45,448 nucleotides of DNA from positions 1 to 45,448 of the forward strand of contig JAFQEJ010000043.1 in NCBI GenBank assembly GCA_017399105.1, in the 5' to 3' direction. Within the stretch, counting starts at the first letter, position 1. Each line of letters begins with the position of its first letter. The stretch comes from Clostridia bacterium. Lineage in GTDB: Bacteria > Bacillota > Clostridia > Oscillospirales > CAG-272. Below are positions 16,191 to 25,151 of this stretch, in pieces. Below the pieces are notes generated by a model. The model saw nothing but the letters and a program-made list of their open reading frames with translations, did no database searches and was not told where the DNA came from. Position numbers and translations under genes: made by a program.

Positions 16191-18350
16191 TTATACAGTA
16201 AAGCTGTACCTTCCCTCTCCGCACAGCTCGGTTTTGCCGCTGATCGTAATTTCGGCAGTAACCCCTGCGGGGATTGTGAAGGTATAGTTGACCTGCGCTC
16301 CCTCATACTTCCACTCGGAGATGATTCTGCCGCGGGCGGTATCGATGGATGCTTTGACCCATTCCACTCTGGGATCGGGCATGGGGGCGAGGGCGACACG
16401 GGTATAGCCGGGCTCGATGGGGGTGATGCCCGCCATTCTGCCCATCATCCAGTCGCCGACTGCGCCGTATGCATAATGGTTGAAGGAGTTCATGCTGGGT
16501 GTATTGATGGTGCCGTCGGGGAAAATACCGTTCCAGCGCTCCCAGATGGTGGTGGCGCCCATGGTGACAGGGTAGAGCCAGGAAGGATATTCACGGCGGA
16601 GAAGCAGGTTATAGGCGGTCTCGTTCTGACCGTTCTCGCTGAGCACATGCATGAGATAGGGCGTGCCCACAAAGCCGGTTGCAAGGTGATCGCCGGTTTC
16701 ATGGATGAGCTGTGCAAGATCTGCGGTGAGGGAGGCTTTTTCTTCCTCGCGGCAGAGATCGAAGTATACGGCAAGCACGTGAGCGGTCTGGGTGCGGGAG
16801 AGCATCCTTCCGTCCTGCATGTAGAGGGCGCGGAATGCTTCGACGATGCGGGTATGGAGAGCTTCGTATTCGCTCATGTCGCAACCGAGAAGCTTACCTG
16901 CTTTGATGACAATTGAGCAGGAGTAGGCGAAATAGGCGGTGGCGATCATATACTGATCCTCGTCCTTGTAGTTGGGATCGAGGTTGAGCCAGTCGCCGTA
17001 GTGACCGCCGGTATTCCAGACCTCTTCACGCTCCCCCTGAGCGCGGATCCAGTCCACCCACTTTTTCATCGCCGGGAAGTTTTCGCGGAGCATATCGAGG
17101 TCGCCGTATGCCATATAGACCTGCCAGGGACAGATAACAGCGGCATCTCCCCATGCGGCGGAGCCTGCACCGCCCTCACCCAGCACATCGGGGATGACGG
17201 CAGGGATGCGTCCGTCCTCACGCTGATCGGCGGCAAGGTCGCGCAGCCATTTGCGGAAGAAATCGTGAACATCGTAATTGTACGCCGCACAGCGAACAAA
17301 TGCCTGAGCATCGCCTGTCCAGCCGAGACGCTCATCACGCTGGGGACAGTCGGTCGGTACATCGAGGAAGTTGCCCCGCTGACCCCAGACGATGTTCTCA
17401 TAGAGGCGGTTCAGCTCGGGATCAGAGCATTCGAAGTGACCGGTGCGCTTCATATCCGAGTGAAGGACAACGGCACGGAATTCCTTGAGGCTAACCTCCT
17501 CCGGCCAGTTGTTCAGACGGATATAGCGGAAGCCCATGAAGGTGAAGTGCGGGTGGTATTCCCATCGCTCGCCGTTACAGGTATAGGTAATCATCGCCTT
17601 GGCGGCACGGAGATTTTCAATATAGAAATTACCGTTGGCATCGAGGATTTCGGCGTGCTGAATGCTGCAGGTGTGTCCTGCCTCGCCCTTGACCGAGAAG
17701 CTGACATAGCCTGTGATCTCCTGGCCGAAGTCGATGACCGTATCGCCTTCGGGGGTGATGATCAGCTCTTTTGCGGGAAGCCACTCGATTTCGCGGATGT
17801 CACAGCCGTCCTGGGGGGTGAGGATATCGGTGGTATGATCGTAGATTTCGGCGGCACCGATTGCGGTAATTTCAGCCCGCTGGTCGTAGATCTCGCCGTT
17901 GTAGATTTCGCTGCGCACAATTTTGCCACGTCCCCAGCTCCAGCTGTTGTCGGTGTTGACCGTGACGATCTCTCCATTTTCGAGGGTGGCTTCGAGGGAG
18001 GCAATGACGGCGATGCGGTCGCTCCAGAGGTGGTGATGGTTCTCCCAGGCGAGCGTTCCGATACACCAGCCCTCAGCGGTAGAGATGGTGATTTCGTTTT
18101 CAGCTTTCAGCAGGGGAGTAATGTCATATTCCTGCCACTGGACACGCTTTTTGTAACTGGTCCAGCCGGGTGTCATGCGCAGATCACCGACACGGACGCC
18201 GTTGATGCAGATTTCATAGAGTCCGAGGGCAGAGGCGGCTATCGATGCCTTCTTTACGGGAGCGGAGAGGGTGAATTTTTTAATAAAGACGGGGGCAAGC
18301 TCGGCTGTACCTGCGGTGATCCAGTTACTGTTTCTGATATTCACGGTCAT
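16191..18350 (-). CDS. Alpha-L-rhamnosidase-like protein (GH78 type)
   Basis: Encodes 719 residues with no signal peptide, so probably cytoplasmic. N-terminal beta domains (about 1-300) include the GH78-type ALGLYEICINGVRVGD segment and a substrate-side YDITPLLKAENEI region. The (alpha/alpha)6 domain begins near 305 with the family block DCPQRDERLGWTGDAQ (D339, E340, R341, D347), followed by NTPSMNSFNHYAYGAVGDW. GH78 enzymes release terminal L-rhamnose by inversion. The start lies 3 nt after the stop of the GxGYxYP-type gene, so the two are one operon and probably act on the same rhamnosylated glycan or oligosaccharide. Substrate is not determined. Confidence 0.88.
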   Translation of the reverse strand: MTVNIRNSNWITAGTAELAPVFIKKFTLSAPVKKASIAASALGLYEICINGVRVGDLRMTPGWTSYKKRVQWQEYDITPLLKAENEITISTAEGWCIGTLAWENHHHLWSDRIAVIASLEATLENGEIVTVNTDNSWSWGRGKIVRSEIYNGEIYDQRAEITAIGAAEIYDHTTDILTPQDGCDIREIEWLPAKELIITPEGDTVIDFGQEITGYVSFSVKGEAGHTCSIQHAEILDANGNFYIENLRAAKAMITYTCNGERWEYHPHFTFMGFRYIRLNNWPEEVSLKEFRAVVLHSDMKRTGHFECSDPELNRLYENIVWGQRGNFLDVPTDCPQRDERLGWTGDAQAFVRCAAYNYDVHDFFRKWLRDLAADQREDGRIPAVIPDVLGEGGAGSAAWGDAAVICPWQVYMAYGDLDMLRENFPAMKKWVDWIRAQGEREEVWNTGGHYGDWLNLDPNYKDEDQYMIATAYFAYSCSIVIKAGKLLGCDMSEYEALHTRIVEAFRALYMQDGRMLSRTQTAHVLAVYFDLCREEEKASLTADLAQLIHETGDHLATGFVGTPYLMHVLSENGQNETAYNLLLRREYPSWLYPVTMGATTIWERWNGIFPDGTINTPSMNSFNHYAYGAVGDWMMGRMAGITPIEPGYTRVALAPMPDPRVEWVKASIDTARGRIISEWKYEGAQVNYTFTIPAGVTAEITISGKTELCGEGRYSFTV

Positions 18351-18353
18351 ACC

Positions 18354-20012
18354 TCATTTAGACAGCTTTTTCTTGAGAAGGCGGAAGTAGTTGAAGGGGT
18401 CGACCGGAACGATATCCAGATCGGGACGGAGTGCGCGTGCACCCTCAAGTGCGGCATTTGCCTGTTCGGGGGTGATCCAGACCATGCGGATCATGCGGAA
18501 GGTGGGCTCGCCGGGCTGCAGATCCTTGAGTGCCTTGGCAAAATCACGGGAGGTCTGCTCGACTCCTGCCCAGTTGCATGCGCCGTTGTACATGGCATCG
18601 ACTGCCATATCGCCCCAGAGGTGCGCCTCGGGATCCTTCCCGCCGTTGCCGTGCATATCCATGATGATGGTGCTGTAGCCATCGGGAGAGAATTTTGCGA
18701 AATGATCCTTGGAGAGTGCGGTAGGCTCCTCCCAGTCAAGTACCATGGGGGAGACGCTCATATCGGCGGCATCATAGAAGTGCTTGTTATGAGCGACCAC
18801 CATATCCCAATGCTCGGGTCTGATACGGTTGGGATTGAAGTAGCCTGCTGCCGATGCATCACCGACAAACCAGTCATTTTCGCTCTTATTGGCATAGAGA
18901 TATTCGAAGATATCGGGATAGGTTTCCATCAGATTGGGATTGATGCCCCAGCCCACAGGAAGCTTTCCGCGGGTGTCGTTATGCCATTTGTCGGGCATAA
19001 AGTCGTAGAGAGGTGTGGTGGAGTCATAGTCCGCCATATGGATGCAGACGTAGCATTTGTTCTCCAGCTCCATCTCAGCGGGTCTGCCCTGATGAAGCTT
19101 CTGGATTTTATGCTGGCTGTGCACACTTTGGTTATAGCAGTCATGGGCAACGGTATTCTGATAGCAGTTATAGGGCGAGATATTGTAGACCGTCTCCCAT
19201 TCGGTAGGAACGGGATCATGCTTCGAGGGGAAGCCGGCGATATTGCTGTACTTCCAGAAGGAGAAGAAGCCGGCAACCTCGCACATCTTCTTTCCCGCAG
19301 TCTGTCTGTACTGAGCATCGAGCATCAGCTTGTAGGTTTCAAGGTCACAGCCAAGGGGCTGGTTGGGATCATCCTTGGGAGCTTCATCCCCCCAGGGGGA
19401 GAGGTCATAGGTGAAGGCGCGGTTATAGACTGCCCAGTCGCGGGTGATGACATATCCGAGGGTGCAGCTGCGTCTTGCCGAAGCGCTGTCCTCATAGAGG
19501 CAGAGGAAGTGATCCGAGCAGAGGCCTTTTTCGAGATACTCGTTGATCATATAGCGATAGACATCGTTCTTGGCGCTGCCTGTGACACTGCCGTCGAATT
19601 TTCCGCGCAGGTCGATGGTCTCCATGCCGCCGAAGAGGTGTGAGCACTCGGCATTCAGCAAGGGAGAGAGCACCACATAATCCTTGACGCCTGCGATGGT
19701 GGTAGCAGCGTTAAGGGTTGCGGGAACCTTGGGATCCCAGATGACCTTTCCCTTGATATAGGGCATTGCCAGCTTGGCGAGGGTATCAAAGGTATCCAGC
19801 TTGACGCGGGTGAAGTCTGCCAGCCAGCCGCCCTTGCGGGAGAAGAGCTCAAGCCAGTATGCGGGGCGTTTTTTCTTGGTATCGAGGACATAGACGCGGT
19901 TTTCGGGATGCTCGCGGTTGAAGATACCCTGGAGGGTGCAGGCAGCTACGGTAAGATCGTAGGTGCGCTCACTGCGGTAGGTGGGAATTGTGTAAAGATA
20001 AAGTTTAGACAT
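18354..20012 (-). CDS. GxGYxYP-domain-like protein, probable carbohydrate-related
   Basis: Encodes 552 residues with no signal peptide. The overall layout (N-terminal segment with YTIPTYRSERTYDL and NREHPENRVYVLD, then a large domain with MADYDSTTPLYDFMPDKWHND, PVGWGINPNL and GDASAAGYFNP) resembles the GxGYxYP proteins found in polysaccharide-use loci. The name-giving motif is degenerate here (AAGYFNP). The biochemical role of the family is unclear; a hydrolase-like barrel has been suggested from fold and context. It is the first gene of an operon with the GH78 gene. Confidence 0.65.
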   Translation of the reverse strand: MSKLYLYTIPTYRSERTYDLTVAACTLQGIFNREHPENRVYVLDTKKKRPAYWLELFSRKGGWLADFTRVKLDTFDTLAKLAMPYIKGKVIWDPKVPATLNAATTIAGVKDYVVLSPLLNAECSHLFGGMETIDLRGKFDGSVTGSAKNDVYRYMINEYLEKGLCSDHFLCLYEDSASARRSCTLGYVITRDWAVYNRAFTYDLSPWGDEAPKDDPNQPLGCDLETYKLMLDAQYRQTAGKKMCEVAGFFSFWKYSNIAGFPSKHDPVPTEWETVYNISPYNCYQNTVAHDCYNQSVHSQHKIQKLHQGRPAEMELENKCYVCIHMADYDSTTPLYDFMPDKWHNDTRGKLPVGWGINPNLMETYPDIFEYLYANKSENDWFVGDASAAGYFNPNRIRPEHWDMVVAHNKHFYDAADMSVSPMVLDWEEPTALSKDHFAKFSPDGYSTIIMDMHGNGGKDPEAHLWGDMAVDAMYNGACNWAGVEQTSRDFAKALKDLQPGEPTFRMIRMVWITPEQANAALEGARALRPDLDIVPVDPFNYFRLLKKKLSK

Positions 20013-20035
20013 AGGTGCCTCCGTTTTTTGGTTGG

Positions 20036-20049
20036 GAATTTATAAATTC
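20036..20049. promoter_or_regulatory. Palindrome, candidate operator upstream of GxGYxYP-type gene
   Basis: GAATTTATAAATTC is a perfect 14-bp palindrome between the -10 box (20073-20078) and the start codon. A repressor site is plausible, but the AT-rich composition weakens the case. Confidence 0.35.
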
Positions 20050-20072
20050 TGTGATTTTATTTTTCTGCGCTC

Positions 20073-20102
20073 ATTATACCATTCGAGGGTGTGATTTGGG
20101 AA
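20073..20102 (-). promoter_or_regulatory. Probable promoter of the GxGYxYP-GH78 operon
   Basis: On the minus strand TATAAT (20073-20078) with a weak -35 TTCCCA (20097-20102) at 18 bp. The poor -35 suggests a need for an activator. Confidence 0.5.
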
Positions 20103-20177
20103 GTGGTAGAGAAAAAATTGCGAAATTTTGTGAAAGTTCACGAAAATGAGGAGGGATTTTTGTGGAATATCATAAAG

Positions 20178-20211
20178 GGGCTGCTGCAAAATGAAGCATT
20201 TGCAGCAGCCC
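20178..20211 (-). terminator. Hairpin terminator-like short derivative of the repeat family
   Basis: A perfect 13-bp stem starting GGGCTGCTGCAAA with an 8-nt loop matches hairpin 1 of the long repeat. It lies about 25 nt after the stop of the 886-residue protein gene. The following T-rich stretch is short (TTTAT). Confidence 0.65.
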
Positions 20212-20236
20212 GGTTAAAAATTTTTAATTTAGGAGT

Positions 20237-22897
20237 TTATCTGTAATATGCCGTAACCTCAAGTCTTGATGCGGGTGATGTAAAGGTAATCGTCTCGCCG
20301 TCAGCATCAATATTTCCGTACGGTGTGCCGTTTACCTTTACCGATTGTATTCTGAGCGCATCGGGATGGCGCAGTCTCAGCTTCATCTGCGGGATTTCAC
20401 GACGGGTGGGAACTTCAATCACGACTGTGATAAATCCCTCATCAACATTTGACATCGCTTCGTAGGTAAGCCCGCCATAGAATGTGGGCATATCGGTGAC
20501 CGAAATCTTCTTTCCCTGCTTCAGCCAGGCACGCGGTGTTCCCTTCATCAGCCAAAGGATGTCTCTGTCCTCGGTCAGCAGCATATTGCGGAAGTTTTCG
20601 GCAAACCATGCCGAGGTGCCATTGTCGGGATGCTCACAGGCTTCATAAATATCGGGATGCGCATGCTCCCAGAGCTTGCCGTTGGAGCCAACCATTACAA
20701 TCGCATGGTTGAAGAAGAAACGCAGAAAGTTGGGGATATCATCCTGACGCAGATAGAGATTGGCGTTATGCGAGACCTTGGGAAGATCGGCAAAATTATT
20801 CCAGAACCAGAGATCATCACCCGGAACAGGTGCGCTTGCACTGCGTTTATACACAATCGCATCGGCAGCATCGCGCGCCAGCTTTTCTTCTTCGGTAGCA
20901 GTCGGATGATCGAGCTTTTCAAGGGTTGCAATCGAGAAACCGAAGCCTCTCTCCTCCATACCGTCGAGCGTTCCCACAATTCGTCTGTCAAGCGGATCAA
21001 AGACACCGCCGATTTCTCCCAGCGGAAGAGCTCCCATAAAGAGGTCAAGAATACCGTTATTATAGTTCGGAATGTTGGCTTCTTTATCAAAATAGAGCAG
21101 ACCGCCTGCATATGCCATGCGCGGAATGAAGCTTCTTGACATGCCGTCACGCGCCTCCCTTACGGGAGCATAGAGCGCTTCACGCTTGGCTGCTGCCAGA
21201 AGATCATGCTCGTAGATTTTTGCTTCCTCGGTATAATGTGCCGCATCGGGATCGCCGATTTTCGTCAGCACATCTGCAAAAGCGGACAGTCCCATCTGAT
21301 TGAAGGCATTGTCAAAATAATACCAGCGGCGATCCGAAGCAGGCAGAGCATAGTCACTGATCTGTCCGGGAGGAATCAGACCGAAGCAGTGCAGATCCTC
21401 ACGGTTGGGAATCTCCTTCATGTAGCCTCTCAGCTCACCGATCATCCAGTCGGCGGCCTTCTTCAAACGGGGAAGCCGCTCGTCCAGCCATGCACGGTCT
21501 TCGGTGAGATAATAGCGGTACATCATCGATTGAAGCAGTCTGCCGGTAGAATAATCGGTTCCTTCATGTGCATAGCCCATGTCATGCCGCATGGCTTTTG
21601 CCCACTCCAGGCTGCCTTCGCCCGTCGAAAAATCTGCGTCCGGCTTGACACCGGGGGAGGCTAAGAAATAGTCGTAAATTCGGTCGGCCTCCTCATAAAG
21701 TCCCAGCAGCTCACAGGCAAGCGAGGTACGGGCAACCTCAAAGGCAAGAAAGCCCCACATATGCGGCCCCTTGAGCTGATCAACGGCAAGCTCATACATG
21801 GACTGCCAACGATCGTCCGGAACATGGATTGATGTGCTTCCCGCCGCAGTATCGGGGAAGGGGGGAAGCGTTGTACCGTCGGGACATCTCCAAAGGCGGA
21901 TATTGCGCATCAGTTCGTCCCAGCTCTCAGCCTCTCTGTGTGCACGCACACGCTCACGGACCGACTGCTTGTCTTCCTTTTTAGCTGCCGCCATGTAGTC
22001 AGCCGCGCGCATCGGTGTATCTGCACTGCAGAAGAAGAGTCCGGCTTCGGGAACACAGATGGGATGCTTGGCGAGCTCGCGCAGCAGGACGGTAGCACCC
22101 AGCAGTTCTTCACGATCGGTAATGCAGGTCAGCTTGGAATCAATGCCGTATGCTGATTCCACTGTATAGAGGCAGGTAATTTTTGCACGTTTTTCTTCCG
22201 GATTCAGCTCTTCAATCACCGCCTCGGCAAGATAGCAGGCAAGGTCGCCTTCAAAGGGAGGCAATGCTTCATCAAAGCCCCATTCTACTGTGAAGGTCAG
22301 TACCTTCCATGTACCGATGCTGCCGCCTGTGATGCGAAGCTCGGGAACAGGGGTGCCTTCGGGGGCGAAAACAGCCACAGCAGATATTGCTGCTTCGGAA
22401 CGTGTGTTATAGGCATAATCCATTGTTAACCCCTTCAGGCAGGGATAGTGCCACACATTGCCCGCAGCATCTGAACGGATCAGATTCCGGTCAATCGAAA
22501 AACCGAACCATCCCCAAGCGGTGGGATAGATGCGAACCTCAACCTCTTCCTCAGAAGGAAGCTCAGCGCCCTCCGGCCATACAAGATCAATCTGATAGTC
22601 GGCGATGTTGGCATCCCAAAGTGCACCTGTGAGCAGGCTTCCCTTAGCCGGCGGAAGCTGTTCTATCATGGTATCGTGCTGATGTGCATAACAAATGCTG
22701 TCAGCATCCTTTCCAAGGGTGGGAAGGAGGGTGCGGTATACCTCGTCCTGCCGTTTGATTCTGCGGGGCAGAAATTCCGCTTCCGGCTTTGCCTGAATGC
22801 TGCGGTCTGCTCTCCATACATATGCCCATGGTGTAAGATCGGCTGCTTCACCGACGCGGCGGAGCAGGTATTCTCGTGTCATATTGTTATCGGTCAT
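20237..22897 (-). CDS. Unrecognised large protein, six-hairpin-glycosidase-like
   Basis: Encodes 886 residues with no signal peptide. The N-terminal about 300 residues look like beta-sandwich domains (IRLW, WGWFGFSIDRN). The middle (about 370-790) is helical with repeated Trp- and Asp-rich hairpins such as WYYFDNAFNQMGLSAFADVL and EWAKAMRHDMGYAHEG, reminiscent of (alpha/alpha)6 glycosidases. A C-terminal beta segment ends in SRLEVTAYYR. No family motif or catalytic residue could be named with confidence. The start at 22897 is chosen because GGAGG lies 9 nt upstream, inside an alternative longer frame. It has its own promoter and a possible operator and sits next to the GH78 operon. Confidence 0.6.
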   Translation of the reverse strand: MTDNNMTREYLLRRVGEAADLTPWAYVWRADRSIQAKPEAEFLPRRIKRQDEVYRTLLPTLGKDADSICYAHQHDTMIEQLPPAKGSLLTGALWDANIADYQIDLVWPEGAELPSEEEVEVRIYPTAWGWFGFSIDRNLIRSDAAGNVWHYPCLKGLTMDYAYNTRSEAAISAVAVFAPEGTPVPELRITGGSIGTWKVLTFTVEWGFDEALPPFEGDLACYLAEAVIEELNPEEKRAKITCLYTVESAYGIDSKLTCITDREELLGATVLLRELAKHPICVPEAGLFFCSADTPMRAADYMAAAKKEDKQSVRERVRAHREAESWDELMRNIRLWRCPDGTTLPPFPDTAAGSTSIHVPDDRWQSMYELAVDQLKGPHMWGFLAFEVARTSLACELLGLYEEADRIYDYFLASPGVKPDADFSTGEGSLEWAKAMRHDMGYAHEGTDYSTGRLLQSMMYRYYLTEDRAWLDERLPRLKKAADWMIGELRGYMKEIPNREDLHCFGLIPPGQISDYALPASDRRWYYFDNAFNQMGLSAFADVLTKIGDPDAAHYTEEAKIYEHDLLAAAKREALYAPVREARDGMSRSFIPRMAYAGGLLYFDKEANIPNYNNGILDLFMGALPLGEIGGVFDPLDRRIVGTLDGMEERGFGFSIATLEKLDHPTATEEEKLARDAADAIVYKRSASAPVPGDDLWFWNNFADLPKVSHNANLYLRQDDIPNFLRFFFNHAIVMVGSNGKLWEHAHPDIYEACEHPDNGTSAWFAENFRNMLLTEDRDILWLMKGTPRAWLKQGKKISVTDMPTFYGGLTYEAMSNVDEGFITVVIEVPTRREIPQMKLRLRHPDALRIQSVKVNGTPYGNIDADGETITFTSPASRLEVTAYYR

Positions 22898-22922
22898 TTT
22901 CAGATACCTCCGATTCATTTTT

Positions 22923-22935
22923 ACGGTTTATCCGT
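22923..22935 (-). promoter_or_regulatory. Candidate operator in the leader of the 886-residue gene
   Basis: ACGG-5 nt-CCGT (minus strand ACGGATAAACCGT) is an inverted repeat between the -10 box and the ribosome site. No neighbouring regulator gene is obvious. Confidence 0.35.
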
Positions 22936-22944
22936 ATTGATTTC

Positions 22945-22973
22945 ATGGTATCACACCCGATTTTGAAAGTCAA
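22945..22973 (-). promoter_or_regulatory. Promoter of the 886-residue protein gene
   Basis: On the minus strand TTGACT (22968-22973), a 17-bp spacer and TACCAT (22945-22950). Confidence 0.7.
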
Positions 22974-23020
22974 TAAGCGGTGCAGCGAAACATTTTCCAT
23001 TTTCACTGGGACGCAAAAAG

Positions 23021-23050
23021 AGGGCTGTCACATTGCAAATGCGACAACCC
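23021..23050 (-). terminator. Terminator-like hairpin, short derivative of the repeat family
   Basis: GGG-TGTC-CATT pairs with AATG-GACA-CCC with two mismatches. It corresponds to hairpin 3 of the long repeat (GCATTTGC/GCAAATGCGACA blocks) and lies about 20 nt after the phosphoglucomutase stop. Confidence 0.6.
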
Positions 23051-23071
23051 CTGTAGAGCTTTGTATCCTTT

Positions 23072-24799
23072 TTACTTTACCCAGTCTGCAACCGCTTCAT
23101 CAAAGCTGGAGAGCACAGCCTCGCTGTCAGCGGGGGAATCTCCGTGAACAAGGAGGTAGAGTTTGATTTTGGGCTCGGTGCCCGAGGGACGGATGACCAC
23201 CACATTGCCTTCGCAGGTCTCATAATAGAGGACATTGGATCTGGGAAGACCGGTAGAGGTGATCTCACCGGTGACAAGATTAGTGATAGTTTCCTTCTCG
23301 TAGTCGCGCAGGGAGATGATCTTTTCGCCTGCCAGCTCGGAGGGAGGATTTTCACGGAGCTTGTTCATCAGCGCCTTCATACGTTCGATGCCATCAAGAC
23401 CTTCCATGAAGACATTGACCGTTTTTTCCTTATAATAGCCGTAGCGCTCGTACATGGAGTCGAGAGCATCGGCGAGGGTCATGCCCTTGAGATGGTAGTA
23501 GGACGCCATTTCAACGATAAGCAGAGAGGCAACCACCGCATCCTTATCGCGGCAGTAGGTGCCCTTTAAGAAGCCGTAGCTTTCCTCAAAGCCGAAGAGA
23601 AAATCACCGTGACCGGCTTCCTCGTAGTCGCTCATGACACCGCCGATGAATTTGAAGCCGGTAAGCACATTATGGAGCTTCACATTGTGGACGGCACAGA
23701 TTTTTGTGATGATTTCGGAGGTGACGATGGTTTTGATGGAATAGGGCTCGGGGGGCATCGTTCCGTCCTCTTCATAGGCGGTGACGATATAGTCGAGGAG
23801 GAGCGCGCCGATCTGATTACCCGAAAGGGGGAAGAATTTACCGTCTCTGCCGCGCACCATGAGACCTGTGCGGTCGGAGTCGGGGTCGGTACCGATAATG
23901 AAATCGGAGCCTGCCTTATCGGCAATTTCGATGGCAGAGGCGAAGCCTTCGGGATTTTCGGGATTGGGGCTGACGACCGTGGGGAAGCTGCCGTCGAGAA
24001 TCATTTGCTCGGCGACGGGAAGAATATGCTTGACACCGGCAGAGCGGAGAACCTGGGGAACCATATAATAGCCGGCACCGTGGAAGGGGGTATAGACGAT
24101 CTGAAGATCATCGGCGGCTTTGGCAATCACCTCAGGATTGACACGCTGAGCGAGGACACATTCCATATAGCGCTGATCAACTGCATAGCCGATATAGGTG
24201 ATTTTTTTATCCATCACCGCACGGTTGAAATCGCAGGTTTTGACCTCGGTGAAGATATCCACCTCATCGATGGAGGCAGAGACAATATCGGCAAAGGCGG
24301 GATCGAGCTGAGCACCGTCTTCCCAATATGCCTTATAGCCGTTATACTTGCCGGGATTATGAGATGCGGTGACATTGATGCCGGCGATGCAGTGAAGCTC
24401 GCGGATGGCAAAGGAAAGCTCGGGTGTGGGGCGCACGCCGTCGAAGAGATATACTTTGATATCATTGGCGGCGAGGACAGAGGCGGCAACCTCTGCGAAA
24501 TAGCGGGAATTGAGTCTGGAATCGTAGCCGATGACAACGCCGCGCTCAGCCTGCTTTTCTCTGAGGATGAGGTCTGCCATACCCTGGGTTGCATGGGCAA
24601 CGGTATAGCGGTTCATGGCATTGGTTCCGGCACACATGATGCCGCGCAGACCTGCGGTGCCGAACTCCAGATAGGAGGTGAAGCGGAAGCGGATTTCCTC
24701 CTCGTCGTCACGGATGGCTTCAAGCTCGGCTTTGGTCTCCTTGTCCACTGCGGGGGAGGCAAGCCAGCTTTCATAGATTTGTTTGTAGGTTTCGCTCAT
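23072..24799 (-). CDS. Phosphoglucomutase / phosphomannomutase family enzyme
   Basis: Encodes 575 residues, typical for the Firmicutes PgcA-type alpha-phosphoglucomutase. It has GTAGLRG near the N-terminus, the phosphoserine loop NVTASHNP, the metal loop GTDPDSDRTG, the sugar loop GFEESYG and the phosphate loop RPSGTEPKIK. It interconverts glucose-1-P and glucose-6-P for glycogen, wall and capsule precursors. The start lies 24 nt after the TSCPD gene, so it is the last gene of the minus-strand operon that begins at 27676. Confidence 0.94.
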   Translation of the reverse strand: MSETYKQIYESWLASPAVDKETKAELEAIRDDEEEIRFRFTSYLEFGTAGLRGIMCAGTNAMNRYTVAHATQGMADLILREKQAERGVVIGYDSRLNSRYFAEVAASVLAANDIKVYLFDGVRPTPELSFAIRELHCIAGINVTASHNPGKYNGYKAYWEDGAQLDPAFADIVSASIDEVDIFTEVKTCDFNRAVMDKKITYIGYAVDQRYMECVLAQRVNPEVIAKAADDLQIVYTPFHGAGYYMVPQVLRSAGVKHILPVAEQMILDGSFPTVVSPNPENPEGFASAIEIADKAGSDFIIGTDPDSDRTGLMVRGRDGKFFPLSGNQIGALLLDYIVTAYEEDGTMPPEPYSIKTIVTSEIITKICAVHNVKLHNVLTGFKFIGGVMSDYEEAGHGDFLFGFEESYGFLKGTYCRDKDAVVASLLIVEMASYYHLKGMTLADALDSMYERYGYYKEKTVNVFMEGLDGIERMKALMNKLRENPPSELAGEKIISLRDYEKETITNLVTGEITSTGLPRSNVLYYETCEGNVVVIRPSGTEPKIKLYLLVHGDSPADSEAVLSSFDEAVADWVK

Positions 24800-24823
24800 A
24801 AGAATCCTCCTGTTTGATGAGGC

Positions 24824-25072
24824 TCAGACTGCCTGCTCGAGCGCACGGGCAAGCTGATCGGGGCAGGATGTGCCCTTTCCTCCGCAGTCGATGCCGCGGA
24901 GCTTGGCAATGACATCCTCGCGCTTCATGCCGACAGCAAGCTTGGCCACACCCTGGGTATTGCCGTGGCATCCGCCGATGAAGCGGACTTCGGTGACGAT
25001 ATCATTTTCGTCAACGGTGACCTCGATTGCGCGGGAGCAGGTGCCTTTGGTCTTGTATTGGATGGTTTTCAT
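24824..25072 (-). CDS. TSCPD-domain protein (TIGR03905-like)
   Basis: Encodes 82 residues. The family name comes from the C-terminal TSCPDQLA motif, present here after IDCGGKG; FIGGCHGNTQGVAKLAVGM is also characteristic. The three conserved cysteines suggest a metal or redox role, and related domains occur at the C-terminus of vitamin-B12-dependent ribonucleotide reductases. Function is unknown. It lies between the URO-D-like and phosphoglucomutase genes in the same direction. Confidence 0.88.
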   Translation of the reverse strand: MKTIQYKTKGTCSRAIEVTVDENDIVTEVRFIGGCHGNTQGVAKLAVGMKREDVIAKLRGIDCGGKGTSCPDQLARALEQAV

Positions 25073-25151
25073 GATGGTTGGTTCCTTTCATTATATGTGA
25101 GTTATTTTGATTTTATGTATGGATTTGATCAAATTTTCAGCAGATGAAGCA

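Noticed and set aside
17001..19643. 880-codon plus-strand frame opposite GH78 and GxGYxYP genes
   Set aside because: Shadow of two real genes; no start signal and no family pattern.
22897..22918. Upstream ATG of the 886-residue gene at 22918
   Set aside because: The GGAGG site lies inside that extension, at correct spacing for the ATG at 22897.
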